Below, in pieces: positions 1 to 11,187 of a stretch of DNA of 64,000 nucleotides. Positions within the stretch are counted from its first letter, which is position 1, and the number at the start of each line of letters is the position of its first letter. The notes under the pieces are model-generated. The model saw only the letters and a list, made by a program, of their open reading frames with translations. It was not told the origin of the DNA and did not search any database. The stretch is from Christensenella sp. Lineage in GTDB: Bacteria > Bacillota > Clostridia > Christensenellales > CAG-917. The stretch spans positions 1,364,001 through 1,428,000 of the forward strand of contig CP091723.1 of assembly GCA_022009775.1 (NCBI GenBank), given 5' to 3'. The translations under genes and the position numbers were made by a program.

Positions 1-2
1 GT

Positions 3-773
3 CCCGTAGCATACGCGCTTTTCAGACGCGAGTTCTATCTCATTTTGAGAAGTTTCAACTATTCGTTCCAGTATTTCGCAATGGCTTGCGCCGCGCCCGT
101 CATGGTGTTCTTCTGCAATCGTCTTGCGGCAAGTATGGGAACGGAAAGCATCGGCGCAGGCATTATGCCGGGACTTACGCTTATGGTCATCGTCATATTC
201 ATCACCATAATCGTGTCCTTTGCTTCAACCTGTATATCCAGAGAAGGTTCGAGTTTCTATCACACGAAGGTCATTCCCGTAAGTTACACGAATCAGATTC
301 TCGTCAAATTTATTTTGTATTCTCTCACGGGTACGATTTCAGTCGCTCTTTGCTGTGCACTTTCGGGTGGCTATTACACGAGCGACGCAGGCAAACATTT
401 GCTCACTCCGCTTGACAGCGGCGCGATTTTCGGAATAGCCGAAATGCTCGTCATAAGCCTTACATGCCTTAGTATGATTGCGGACATCAAATCACCGACG
501 TTCAACGTGTCGGGCGACGGCGAACTCGTGTCGGCAAACAAAAACGTCGCGCTTGCGATGATAGTCGGTATCGTCGTTGCGATTGCGTACGGTTTGTTTG
601 CGATGTTATTCAGTTTCCTTCCGCTTACGATAGGCAACGTCACGATTATACAACGCGGAGATATGAGCAGAATTTATCTCATATTGAGCATCGTGTCCAT
701 AGTTTTGCTTGCAGGCTCGCTTGCGGGACTGTTTGTCAATCTCAACAAGCGTTATCAGAAGATAATTCCGTAA
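3..773 (+). CDS. ABC exporter permease, C-terminal part (cut by left edge)
   Basis: The frame is open to the left edge, so this is the C-terminal part of a longer protein; the TTG at 45 is internal. About 257 residues are visible, with six or so hydrophobic segments. A charged stretch (FRREFYLILRS) before the first visible segment resembles the second half of ABC-2-type exporter permeases. The stop is 12 bases before the next start, and AAGGAG in that gap serves gene 786-3857, so the genes look co-transcribed. The ATPase would lie left of the window. The substrate is unknown; the family call rests on topology and context, not on a diagnostic motif. Confidence 0.55.
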   Translation, partial: PVAYALFRREFYLILRSFNYSFQYFAMACAAPVMVFFCNRLAASMGTESIGAGIMPGLTLMVIVIFITIIVSFASTCISREGSSFYHTKVIPVSYTNQILVKFILYSLTGTISVALCCALSGGYYTSDAGKHLLTPLDSGAIFGIAEMLVISLTCLSMIADIKSPTFNVSGDGELVSANKNVALAMIVGIVVAIAYGLFAMLFSFLPLTIGNVTIIQRGDMSRIYLILSIVSIVLLAGSLAGLFVNLNKRYQKIIP

Positions 774-785
774 GGAGAGAATGCG

Positions 786-3700
786 ATGAAAAAAGTTATG
801 GTCGGTATTCTCATCCTTATTCCGATTCTGATTTTGTTTATCGTCGCAATGGTGTCAAACATCATATCCATGCAAGCGTGGATAAGCGTTGAAGATATAC
901 AACTTACGGAGAAGTGGTCGGAACGTACCGCCGAAAACATCTCTTTGTCACTTGACGGCATTCAGGGGAAAACCATAAGCATTTACGATTACGTAAACGT
1001 CAAGGTGCTTCCCGAAAAGGCGAACAAGTACACGATAGAGTGGAAAATCGACGGCAACGTCACCTATACGGACGAAGAATATCAGGAAAAATACGAAGCC
1101 TACGTGCGCGAAATCTCGGCTCTGAAATCCGAACTCGCGGCGGAGTATCCCGTGTTTTCGACAAACGAGAGACGCACGGCGTACAATCAGGCAAAAATCA
1201 AATATCCCGACGATTCTGCGAAAATCATCGACGAGATGGCAAAATCGCTCGTGGGAATAATGTCACCCGCGGTCTCTTTCGTGAGCGAAGACGAATTTGA
1301 CGTCGATTCCAACTCGACGGGCAAATTTATCGTTTCGTCATACTGCAATTTCACTGTTAAAGTGGTTGCGGAAAACGTTTCGAAAACGTTGTCCGTGTCG
1401 GTTGTGGGCGACAACGTCGAAAGAGTGACAATCGGCAACATAAACGGCGAAGACAACAATATCTCCGTCGGCGAGTCTAAACGTCTCGTGCCGAATTACA
1501 CTCCGATTGACAGCATCGTCAACTACACGATATGGCACAGCGACAACGAAGACGTCGCAACCGTTGACCAAAACGGCGTCGTCAGGGCGTTGAAAGCAGG
1601 CAGTGCAAACATCACGATGCAGGCAAGCGTTCATTCAAGCGAACGCGGAGAAATCAGATATATCACGAGCGGCGCATACGTCGTAAACGTGACTGCAAAG
1701 GGCGCAAGCACGAAATACGGCAAAACGCTGTACACCGCAAAGAAATCGTTCACTCTCGAAGAACTCGGATTGTCTTTGGGCGCAGTGGCGGCGGAAGGTT
1801 GTACGATTGAAGAAAATACGGTGACGATGACCGCCGATAAAGCGGTGATTAGCACCGAAAACGGAAACTTCGAGATTTTCTCTGTCGAAGAAAACTCAAT
1901 CGCCATCGCAAACGCAAGTTTCTTTGAGAACAAAGAAAACGGTTACGTTCTCGCAGTGGGTGAGCATACTCTCAAACTCGGCGCGGTATTTTCCGACGAG
2001 CTTGCACTCGGAAAACCGTCAGACGTCGAATGGGCTTCGTCGGATACCGACGTTGCGACGGTGAACGAAAACGGCGAAGTCAAAGGTTTGTCAAACGGAG
2101 TCGTGGTGATAACGGCGACGGACGGCAACGGAATGAGTGCTTCCCTAACTCTCAAAGTGCGCAAAAAACTTGCGTCGATTCAACTTCGTATGTCCGACTC
2201 GTCTTTGGCGGTGGGCGTTGCAAAAGAGACGGTGTTTGCAAGCGAAAGATACGTTGACGTCTCCACAGGCGGCAGTAAAGTCGCAAACAGCACGAATATC
2301 GTCGTTCAGGGCGAACCGAGAGACGCAACCGAAAGCGAACTTGCCGAGTTTTACGATTCATACGTGTTTGAAATCGTTTCGGGCGGAGAATACGCACACT
2401 TCGACGAGAACGTCGCAAACAAACTCGTGTTCGATTCCGCACTCGAAGGCAAAGGAAAACAGAATATCGTCGTGCGTGTGAGCGCGCGCTATCCAAAACA
2501 CGAAGGCGTGAGCAAATTCACCACCGAAGAAGTGACGATAAAGGCGATATACGGCGTGAGCGTCTCAAACATCGACGAATTGCTCAAAGCGGTGAAGGAT
2601 CAGAAAGAATACGCCTACAAAGAAGGCAACTTTATCCCTGCAAAGACCACATTCGAGCACGTCAACGGCGAAGATAACTATATAGTGCAAGAGAACGAAA
2701 GTTCGAAATATAACTATGCTATTTGTCTCACCGACAACTGCGCATACAAAGTCGAATACGACGAAAACGGAAACGTCAAAACCATAGGGGACGGAGACGG
2801 TCGCGCGCAATTCTACGGAGACCTTTACGGCAACAACAAGATGATTTCCGCAATCACGGGACAGGTGAGTCACCAACTCGTGCGTATTTCGTGGAGCAAC
2901 GTGACTTTCTCAAACGTCATTCTTCGCGCAAATTCGCATCCCGAAGATAAGGAAATCAGCAGTGCGCAGGACACGAAATCGTTCAAGGGCGATTTGGTCA
3001 TCATCGGCAGCGACGTGCACTGGGATTATTATAGAGTGGTGAACGTCAAGTTCGAGTATTGCATTATGGAAAACGCGGTGAGCGCGATCTCATTCCGCAA
3101 CAACAATCTGGAACTTACGGGTTGCATAATCCGCAACTTGCTTTCGGCAGGTATGGTCGTGCCGCAACGCATATTCTACAGAGACTCGGACAACACGTAT
3201 CATCCGTACTATTCGCACATCAAAATCCACAATCTCGTGTTTTCCAACACGCTCGGCTCGCTTATGGCGGCAACTTACGAGAAGTTTGCGGTGAAACCGA
3301 CTTCGGACGGCAAAGGAGAGTATCGTTTCGTTCCGGGCGACGAAGAAGCAAACTACGCGTACGTCATGGAAAATTTCTACGAAAAGGGCATAAACACCGA
3401 GATTGAACAAACGGGCTTTATGGAAGCGTACAATTGGCAGGACGTCGGCAACGCGGCTTTGTTCAGCACGGGCGATGCAAGTTACGACGAGATTATCAAG
3501 CAAGCAAGCGGAAACGTTTTGCGAAACAACAGTGCTTTTGCAGACTATCGCTACGTTGACAAAGACAACACCTGTTGGTTGCACGTCGCGTTCGTGGTGG
3601 CAGGCTTGTCGTTTGAAGGTTCGAGTATGTACACCGAAGTGCCGAGCATGAAAGTCACGCTTTCGGATAAAGACTCTTACTATACGCTCGACACACGCAC

Positions 3701-3857
3701 GATAAAGAAAGAAAGCAAAGACTTCTTCGGACTCGCAGGCGAAACGATACTCGGAAGCGTTCCGATTTTCGTCTACGGGTATCCGAACACTGCAAAGATA
3801 ACGCCGTATTCGACCTATCAGATAAACTCCGCGTTTATCGACAGGATGCACGGCTAA
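786..3857 (+). CDS. Membrane-anchored Big2/beta-helix surface protein A
   Basis: 1,023 residues. A lysine-flanked hydrophobic segment (about 5-28) is an uncleaved signal anchor, so the rest should face outside. Two bacterial Ig-like (Big2) domains are recognisable by the VATVDQNGVV and VATVNENGEV cores, around residues 212-280 and 390-458. A beta-rich stretch follows, then from about residue 610 a region with NNxxLTGCIIRN-type turns suggesting a right-handed beta-helix. There is no catalytic motif and no LPxTG sorting signal. It follows the ABC permease and is followed by a close paralogue. A role in surface adhesion or as an extracellular partner of the exporter is inference. Confidence 0.75.
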   Translation: MKKVMVGILILIPILILFIVAMVSNIISMQAWISVEDIQLTEKWSERTAENISLSLDGIQGKTISIYDYVNVKVLPEKANKYTIEWKIDGNVTYTDEEYQEKYEAYVREISALKSELAAEYPVFSTNERRTAYNQAKIKYPDDSAKIIDEMAKSLVGIMSPAVSFVSEDEFDVDSNSTGKFIVSSYCNFTVKVVAENVSKTLSVSVVGDNVERVTIGNINGEDNNISVGESKRLVPNYTPIDSIVNYTIWHSDNEDVATVDQNGVVRALKAGSANITMQASVHSSERGEIRYITSGAYVVNVTAKGASTKYGKTLYTAKKSFTLEELGLSLGAVAAEGCTIEENTVTMTADKAVISTENGNFEIFSVEENSIAIANASFFENKENGYVLAVGEHTLKLGAVFSDELALGKPSDVEWASSDTDVATVNENGEVKGLSNGVVVITATDGNGMSASLTLKVRKKLASIQLRMSDSSLAVGVAKETVFASERYVDVSTGGSKVANSTNIVVQGEPRDATESELAEFYDSYVFEIVSGGEYAHFDENVANKLVFDSALEGKGKQNIVVRVSARYPKHEGVSKFTTEEVTIKAIYGVSVSNIDELLKAVKDQKEYAYKEGNFIPAKTTFEHVNGEDNYIVQENESSKYNYAICLTDNCAYKVEYDENGNVKTIGDGDGRAQFYGDLYGNNKMISAITGQVSHQLVRISWSNVTFSNVILRANSHPEDKEISSAQDTKSFKGDLVIIGSDVHWDYYRVVNVKFEYCIMENAVSAISFRNNNLELTGCIIRNLLSAGMVVPQRIFYRDSDNTYHPYYSHIKIHNLVFSNTLGSLMAATYEKFAVKPTSDGKGEYRFVPGDEEANYAYVMENFYEKGINTEIEQTGFMEAYNWQDVGNAALFSTGDASYDEIIKQASGNVLRNNSAFADYRYVDKDNTCWLHVAFVVAGLSFEGSSMYTEVPSMKVTLSDKDSYYTLDTRTIKKESKDFFGLAGETILGSVPIFVYGYPNTAKITPYSTYQINSAFIDRMHG

Positions 3858-3867
3858 GGAGCGACTT

Positions 3868-6800
3868 ATGAAGAAAGTAATGATAGGAATTCTTATACTT
3901 ATCCCGATTCTCATTCTGGTGATAGTCGCGCTCGTTTCAAGCATAGTATCCATTCAGGCATGGATCAGTGTAGAAGACATTCAGTTGAGATATAAAGGCA
4001 CCGAAAACGTTGCCGAAAACATATCTTTCAACTTTGAAAACGTCGCGAACAAGACGATAAATCTTTACGATTACATAGATGTCAAGGTTTTGCCCGAAAA
4101 AAGCAAACAACTACACTGTTGAGTGGCGCATCACGGGGGACGTCGTTTACACAGACGACGAGTATCAGACAAAATACGAGAAGTACAAGCAAGATTTGTC
4201 CGCATTGAAAGCGGAACTCGAAGCGGAGTATCCCAACTTCTCCGACGCCGAACGCAAGAGCGCGTACAACACGGCAAAATCGAGATACGGAGAAGACTCC
4301 GTTAAGATTATCTCGGCAATGGCGGACGCACTTTTGACGAGAGTTTATCCCGCCGCGTGCATGGTTGACGACTCGGACAACGAAACTGCGTCAAACTCAA
4401 CCGCAAAGATGGTAATCGGCTCGTATTGCAACTTCACGATAAACGTAGTTGCCGAAAACGTGTCAAAGACGCTCAACTTTTCCGTCGTCGGTGACAATGT
4501 GGAAAGAGTCACGATAGGAAACCTTAGCGGCGAAGACAACAATATCGCAGTTGGCGATTCAAAACGTCTCGTGCCAAACTACACGCCTATTGACAGTATA
4601 GTCAATCACACGATATGGCACAGCGACAACGAAGAAGTGGCAACCGTTGACCAAAACGGCGTCGTCAGTGCAAAAAGCGCAGGCACGGCAAACATCACCG
4701 TGCAGGCAAGCGTGCACTCGAGCCGAGCAAGGCGCAATCCAATATATTACTAGCGGCGCGTATACCGTCAACGTCACGGCAAACGGCGCAAGCCGCAAAT
4801 ACGGACAAACGCTTTATACGGCAAGAACGTCGCTCACCATCGAAGAACTCGGCATAGATTCCGACGCAACCGCGGTTGAAGGTTGCACGATTATTGACGG
4901 CATAGTCACCGTCACGAGCGACAAAGCGGTGATTGCCACCGCAAACGGAAACTTCGAGATTTACTCGGTAGCACCAGATGCAATCGTCATCGAAAACGCA
5001 GACTTTTTTCGCGAACAAGACCGACGGATACGTTCTTGCGGTCGGAGAGCACACGCTCAAACTCAGAGCGATACACGCCGACGAACTTTCAAACGGCAAT
5101 CTCGGCGTTGTGGAATGGTCTTCGTCGGACACGGACGTTGCAACCGTAAACGAAAGCGGTGAAGTCAAAGGCGTTGCAAACGGCAGAGTCGTGATAACCG
5201 CAAAATACGGCTCGGAGCAAACCAGCATAGAACTCAACGTCCAAAGCAAACTTGCGTCAATTCAACTGCGCACGTCAAACGGTGCGCTTGCGGTGGGACT
5301 TGCAAGAGAGACTGTTTTTGCAAGCGAGAGATACTCAAACGACGCTTTTGAAAAGGAAGCGAATTCTGTGAGAATCGTCGTTCAGGGCGAGCCGAAAGGC
5401 GCAACCGAAAGCGAACTTGCGGCGTTCTACGCATCGTACAAGTTTGAAATCGTTTCGGGAGGAGAGTACGCACACTTCGACGAGACCGTCGCAAACAAAC
5501 TCGTGTTCGATTCCGCGCTCGAAGGAAAAGGCAAACAGAGTATCGTCGTACGCGTGAGCGCGCGCTATCCTAAATACGAAGGCATCAGCAAATTCACGAC
5601 GGAAGAAGTGACGATAAAGGCAATCTACGGCGTTGCCGTCACGAATATTGCACAACTTCGCAATGCGGCAAATTTCCAGAACGAATACGCAAAAACCGAA
5701 GGCAACTACATCGGTCACGAAATGACATACGATATCAACCCCGAAGGCGGAAGATACTTTGTCTATACTCAACACGGATCGCACAAAACTTATGCGATTT
5801 GCTTTGAAAGCAACATTGCATTCGAGAAAAACGAAGACGGCACGGGCAAATATATAAATTATGCAGATTCGATAGGTTTTTACGGCGACCTTTACGGAAA
5901 CAACCACATGCTTTCCGCACTCAAAGGGCAGGTCGGGGAAAAAGTGTATGCAACGCGTATCGCTTGGAGCAACGTCACGGTGAGCAACATTATATTGAGA
6001 ATGAACGACCTTGGCGACGACACCGAGATAAACAATGCGGACGACACGCAAGGTTTTAAGGGCGAAGCGATGTTTGCCGGTGACGACGACCATTCTAGAA
6101 TTCACCTTACGGGATTGCGTTTCGAGTACATCATTTTCGAAAACGGCGAAAAGGCACTCAACTCGTACAATTGCGATATGACGATTGACGGTTGCATAAT
6201 GCGCAACTTCACGTCTTGCGGAATGTATGTCCCGCAACGTATGTACTGGAAGAACGAAGAGCAAGGCTTTGCGATATTCTATTCCAATATCACGTTCAAC
6301 AACTTCACGGCTTCCAATATGCTGTGTTCGGTTATGTCTTCGTGCTATGAGAGATATACGATAACCGAATTGCAGGAATACGTCGATGAAAACGGCAAAA
6401 CCGCAAAGAAGAGTTTCGGCAGATTTATCCGCGACGACCTTGACGCCAACGAGCAGTATTTTATGGAAAATCTGTATTCTAAAGGCATCAATCTTGTCAT
6501 CAGACAAACGGGATTCTTCAATATTTACAACTGGCAGAACGTTGACAACACAAAACTTATCGATGTCGGCGACGCTACACTCAACCAGACTATAGGTACG
6601 ATGTGCGGTGATCTCATAAGACAAAACTCGTTGTTCAAAACCTATCGTTACGAAGGCAAAGGGGACGACGCAGGCAAATGCTGGTTCCATATGGCGTTCG
6701 TATGCACGGGCATATCGGCAGGAGAAGGCATTTTCACGGAAAAGACTTATCTTGACCTTGCGACAGAAACAGACGATATTCATTCGTTGAAGACGCGCGA

Positions 6801-6951
6801 CATCAAACCCGAAGGCAGCGGCGTTCCGCTTCTTGCGGCAAACCTCGTTAAGAATCTCTCCGTTGAGCTTTTCGGATACGCCAACACAAATCCGATCACG
6901 CCGTATTCGACGTATCAGATAAATGCGGCGTTTATCGACAAACTGCACTAA
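3868..6951 (+). CDS. Membrane-anchored Big2/beta-helix surface protein B (three frameshifts)
   Basis: Paralogue of the preceding gene along its whole length: same signal anchor, two Big2 domains and C-terminal beta-helix-like region. Aligning the two shows three single-base gains in this copy: A6 at 4097-4102 (A5 expected), CC at 4733-4734 (C expected) and T6 at 5004-5009 (T5 expected). Together they restore the original frame, and the corrected protein is about 1,026 residues. This could be a young pseudogene, but the same kind of error interrupts polA and hom in this window, so sequencing indels are more likely. Start ATG 3868 has GGAGCGA upstream and lies 10 bases after the paralogue's stop. 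Confidence 0.7.
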
Positions 6952-6969
6952 GCAGTGAAGAATTGTGAA

Positions 6970-7007
6970 AGAGCCACGCTTACATCGACTAAGCGTGGCT
7001 CTTTTTG
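6970..7007 (+). terminator. Rho-independent terminator
   Basis: Perfect stem AGAGCCACGCTT / AAGCGTGGCTCT followed by T5. It closes the ABC permease and surface protein operon. Confidence 0.9.
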
Positions 7008-7030
7008 AATGACAGTGCAAATACAACTTG

Positions 7031-7059
7031 TTTACAAAAGGCGTATTTGATGATATAAT
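7031..7059 (+). promoter_or_regulatory. Sigma-A promoter for the patatin gene
   Basis: TTTACA (7031-7036), 17 bases, TATAAT (7054-7059). Confidence 0.7.
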
Positions 7060-7110
7060 TTTTAAAAGAAATATATTCGTAGACGGAAATATTCACGAAG
7101 GATAAATAAT

Positions 7111-7929
7111 ATGAACGACAAAGGTCAAAAATTGGGACTGGTGCTCGAAGGCGGCGGAGTCAAGGGAGCGTATCAGGTGGGCGCACTTCTTGCCATACGC
7201 GAACTCGGCGTCGAATTTGACGGTGTCACGGGGACGTCAATAGGCGCAATCAACGGCGCGTTGTATCTCGAAGGCGGATACGACAAGTTGCTCGACGTGT
7301 GGAAACAAATCAAAACCAACACGGTTTTTGCGCTCACCGACGAAGAAATCGAATCCATACATAATCTTGACATGACGCCCGCAATTATAAAAGTCCTCAA
7401 AGAAAAGAGATTGAAAACGATAAAAATGCTCGAAGCGTCTTACAAACAATCGCAGGAGTTTTTTGAAAATCTCGTCAACGAAGACGACATAAGGGCAAGC
7501 CAAAAAGACTTCGGTATCGTGACTTTCGACATATCCGAATTCAAACCGTTTGAACAGATGATGAGCGGCATAGAACAAGGAAAACTCGTCGATTACATAA
7601 TAGCGTCGGCAACGTTTCCGATTTTTCCGCCGAAAGAAATCGGCAATAGCAAGTATATAGACGGCGGCGTGTACGACAATATGCCCATTAATTTGCTTGC
7701 AAGAAACGGATACGACAAGATGCTCGTCATCCGCACAAACGTCATGGACAAAGCCCCAAAACGCAAAATCGAGCGCGGAGACATCGACCTGTTCTTCATT
7801 GCTCCTAGCGTGGACTTGGGACCTGCAATGGCGTTTTCGGCGCGCAGAGTGCACGATTTTATGCAAAGCGGATACGACGACGCAAAAAGGCTTATGGACG
7901 AAGGTTTGAAAGAGTTTTTGCTCGGTTAA
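7111..7929 (+). CDS. Patatin-like phospholipase
   Basis: 272 residues, a complete patatin-fold serine lipid acyl hydrolase. The oxyanion-hole motif EGGGVKGAY lies at about residues 13-21, the nucleophile in GTSIGAING (Ser43), and the catalytic Asp in DGG (Asp184): the Ser-Asp dyad of the family. There is no signal peptide, so a cytoplasmic lipase or phospholipase is expected. It has its own promoter and lies 38 bases before polA. The natural substrate cannot be told from the sequence. Confidence 0.9.
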   Translation: MNDKGQKLGLVLEGGGVKGAYQVGALLAIRELGVEFDGVTGTSIGAINGALYLEGGYDKLLDVWKQIKTNTVFALTDEEIESIHNLDMTPAIIKVLKEKRLKTIKMLEASYKQSQEFFENLVNEDDIRASQKDFGIVTFDISEFKPFEQMMSGIEQGKLVDYIIASATFPIFPPKEIGNSKYIDGGVYDNMPINLLARNGYDKMLVIRTNVMDKAPKRKIERGDIDLFFIAPSVDLGPAMAFSARRVHDFMQSGYDDAKRLMDEGLKEFLLG

Positions 7930-7967
7930 ACTGACAAATATGCGATAACTCGCAAAACGGTGAATAT

Positions 7968-10479
7968 ATGGCACAAAACAAAATTTTATTGCTTGACTCG
8001 AACTCGCTTATGCACAGAGCCTATCACGCGCTTCCCAATCTCAAATCGAGCAAGGGGCTTTATACGGGTGCGATTTACGGCTTTTTGGGCATACTTCTGA
8101 GACTTATAAAAGAGCAGAAGCCGACACATATCGCTGCGGCGTTTGACTTGCACGGTCCGACGTTCCGTCACGAAATGTTCAAGGACTATAAGGCGACGAG
8201 AAAGCCTATGGACGAAGAACTTCGTCAGCAGGTCGAACCGCTCAAAGAACTCATAACCGCTATGGGTATCAAAATCGTGAGTCTGCAAGGCTATGAAGGC
8301 GACGACATTCTCGGCACGCTTTCAAAGCGTTTTGACGACGAGTGCATAATCGTGACGGGAGACAGAGACTCTTTTCAACTCGTCAGCCCCACGACGAAAG
8401 TGTTCTGGACGAAGAAGGGCGTGAGCGACATAGAAGTGTACGACGAAGAACGCCTTTTGCAAGACGGATTCACCGTGTCGCAATTTATCGATTACAAGGC
8501 ACTTCGCGGCGATACGTCCGACAATGTGCCGGGCATATCGGGAGTCGGAGAAAAGACGGCAAAGCAACTGCTTGAAAAATACGGTTCGCTTGACGAAATT
8601 CTTGCGCATGCAGACGAGATCCCGGGCAAGCTCCGGGCAAAACGTGCAAAACGGCAAAGATATTGCGATTTTGAGCAAGGAACTCGTCACTATAAACTGC
8701 GACGTTCCCGTTGAATGCACGCTTGACGACATAAAGTTTACGCCCGTGTATTCGCAGGCGGTGCGCACGCTTCTCGGACAGCTTGAAATCACGTCGCTCG
8801 CTGCAAGAATGACGTTTGAAAACGGTGAAGACGAGTCGGTCGTCGAATTGCCGAAAATAGAGAAAAAAGTTGTCGTTTTGACAACGGGGCAAGACATAAA
8901 AGCCGCAATAAAGGGTGATAAAATCGCTGTCATTATCGGTGAAAACGTCACGTTTGCGGTTGACGATAAGACGGAATACAAGATAGATTGCGTGCAGGAT
9001 TTGTTCAGCGAAGGCGTTGATTTTGACGAAGCGGTGAACGTCGTGAAAGAGTGTGCCAAGGATATGGAACTCGTATGTTATGACTTCAAGGCACTCTCGA
9101 AAGCATACGGTTTTAACAACGCAAAATTCTTCGATACGATGATTGCCTCTCACCTTGTTCGCGGCAGTGCGCCGATAAAGAGCGTCGAGCAGGTTCTCGG
9201 TGCGGACGGTCTCGAAGTCGGCGCGGTGGAGTTGCTTGTCGAAAGCGACAAACTTAAAGAGCAACTCGCAAAAAACGAACTTAATCATTTGTTTTTTGAC
9301 GTTGAACAGCCGCTTTGCGTAGTTTTGCGCAATATGGAGCAACGCGGAATGTGCGTATCGGTTGCGACTTTGAAATCACTCGAAGAAAAATATGCAGAGC
9401 GTATAGCGACGCTCACGGGCGAGATATACGACATTGCAGGCGAGCATTTCAACATAGCGTCAACGAAGCAACTCGGAGAAATATTGTTTGAAAAACTTAT
9501 GCTTCCGCACGGCAAAAAGACAAAGACGGGATATTCCGTCAGCGAAGACGTGCTCGGCAATCTTTCGGGCGCGCATCCGATAATCGCAAAAATTCTGGAA
9601 TACCGTCATTATGCAAAACTGCAATCGACTTACGTCACGGGGCTTCAACCGCTCGTGAAAGCAGGGCGTATACACACCGAATTCAATCAATGCATAACGA
9701 CGACGGGAAGATTGTCGTCAACAAATCCGAATTTGCAAAATATCCCAACAAGAAGCGAAGAAGCAAAGGATATTAAGAGTGCGTTTATACCGAGCGAAGG
9801 CAACGTTCTCGTCAGCGCGGACTATTCGCAAATCGAACTCAGACTGCTTGCGCACATGAGCGGTGACGAGCAACTCATAAAAGCGTTCAACGAAGGCGAC
9901 GATATTCACGCAATCACCGCCGCACAGATTCTCGGCAAGAGCGTGTCGGAAGTTACGCCGGCAGAAAGAAGAGACGCAAAAGCGGTCAATTTCGGCATCA
10001 TATACGGCATAAGCGGCTACGGACTTGCAGAAAACCTGTCCATTCCGCAATACAAGGCAAAAGAGTTTATTGCAAACTATTTCACAATGCACCCGAAAGT
10101 GCGCGAATTTATGGACGGTTGCGTGAAATCGGCACGCGAGCGCGGATATTCGCTCACGATGCTTGGCAGACGTCGCAATCTCAGCGATCTTAACGCGTCG
10201 AATTATATGGTGCGTTCGTCGGCGGAGCGTATGGCGATGAACACGCCGCTTCAAGGCTCTGCGGCAGACATAATAAAACTTGCTATGCTTGGTGTGGAAA
10301 AGCGTCTTGCAAGCATGAAATCGAAGATGATTTTGCAAATTCACGACGAACTTATAATCGACGCGGCGGCGGACGAAGCGGAAGAAGTGAAGAAGATTCT
10401 ATCCTACGAGATGGAACACGCCGTCAAACTGTCCGTTCCGCTCATTGCGGAAGCGACGAGCGCGAAAAAACTGGGGTGA
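7968..10479 (+). CDS. polA: DNA polymerase I (one frameshift)
   Basis: About 836 residues once a one-base gain is corrected: A4 at 8639-8642 should be A3, joining LRA to NVQNGKD. An N-terminal 5'-3' exonuclease domain (DSNSLMHRAYHAL, GDRDSFQLV) is followed by a 3'-5' exonuclease-like domain that lacks the DxE metal ligands, so proofreading is probably absent as in many Firmicutes. The polymerase domain has motif A DYSQIELRLLAH, O-helix RRDAKAVNFGIIYG and motif C QIHDELI. The gene should be needed for Okazaki fragment processing and repair, which argues that the frameshift is a sequencing error. coaE follows 6 bases later. Confidence 0.95.
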
Positions 10480-10485
10480 ACTCAA

Positions 10486-11049
10486 ATGAGAGTCGCAATA
10501 ATAGGCGGAATAGGCTCTGGTAAAAGCGAAGTGTTGAAAATCGCAAAAGAGAAAGGCTTTTTCTGTCTCAGTGCCGACGAAATCAACGCAAATCTGCTTG
10601 TGTCACCGTCGTATATCGCAAAAATCGCGGCGGCGTTTCCAACCGTCGTAAAAGACGGAGCGGTGGATAAAAAGGCACTTGCAAGCATAGTGTTTTCCGA
10701 CGATGAACGACTTGAAACGCTCAACGCAATTGCTCATCCCGAAATCGCAAAAGTCATAAATGAATGTGCCGAGCCGCTCGTTGCGGCGGAACTTCCGATT
10801 GTGCTTGAAAGCGTGATAGGCGGATTTGACGAAATATTGTTTGTGTCGACGCCATATCAAACTCGCTTGAAACGGCTAAAAGGCAGGGGACTTGACACCG
10901 AGCAGGCGAAGGCTCGTATGCGCGTGCAAGTCAAACCGGCCGCGCTCAAAAAAATCGCCACGTATACCGTGGACAACTCAGGCTCGCTCGACGATTTGAG
11001 AGTGAACGCAGGCAAAATATTTGACGAAATACTCGCAAAATGCAAATAG
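10486..11049 (+). CDS. coaE: Dephospho-CoA kinase
   Basis: 187 residues. It phosphorylates dephospho-CoA to CoA, the last step of CoA synthesis. The P-loop GGIGSGKS is at residues 7-14, LSADEIN matches the family's DADxI region, and LETLNAIAHPEI is the conserved segment near residue 80. The ATG lies 6 bases after the polA stop, so translation is probably coupled; polA-coaE linkage is common in Firmicutes. The window also has coaX, which starts the same pathway. Confidence 0.93.
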   Translation: MRVAIIGGIGSGKSEVLKIAKEKGFFCLSADEINANLLVSPSYIAKIAAAFPTVVKDGAVDKKALASIVFSDDERLETLNAIAHPEIAKVINECAEPLVAAELPIVLESVIGGFDEILFVSTPYQTRLKRLKGRGLDTEQAKARMRVQVKPAALKKIATYTVDNSGSLDDLRVNAGKIFDEILAKCK

Positions 11050-11187
11050 CGCGAGTTGCATATTGCGTGCATAAAACCGTAAAAATCGCTCAAAACCGCA
11101 AAAATCAGCTTGAATATCGAGTTTTTACGTGGTATATTGAAATAAATATGCAAGGTTTTATCCAATAGGGATATGAAGGAGAAAATT

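Noticed and set aside
4097..5009. Programmed frameshifting or a decayed pseudogene in surface protein B
   Set aside because: Two of the three sites are simple runs, no slippery heptamer with downstream pseudoknot was seen, and identical errors affect polA and hom; sequencing error is the simpler reading, though decay cannot be excluded.
5335..7026. A 563-codon minus-strand frame opposite surface protein B
   Set aside because: Shadow of the plus-strand gene, which aligns throughout with its paralogue; the minus frame has no recognisable domain.
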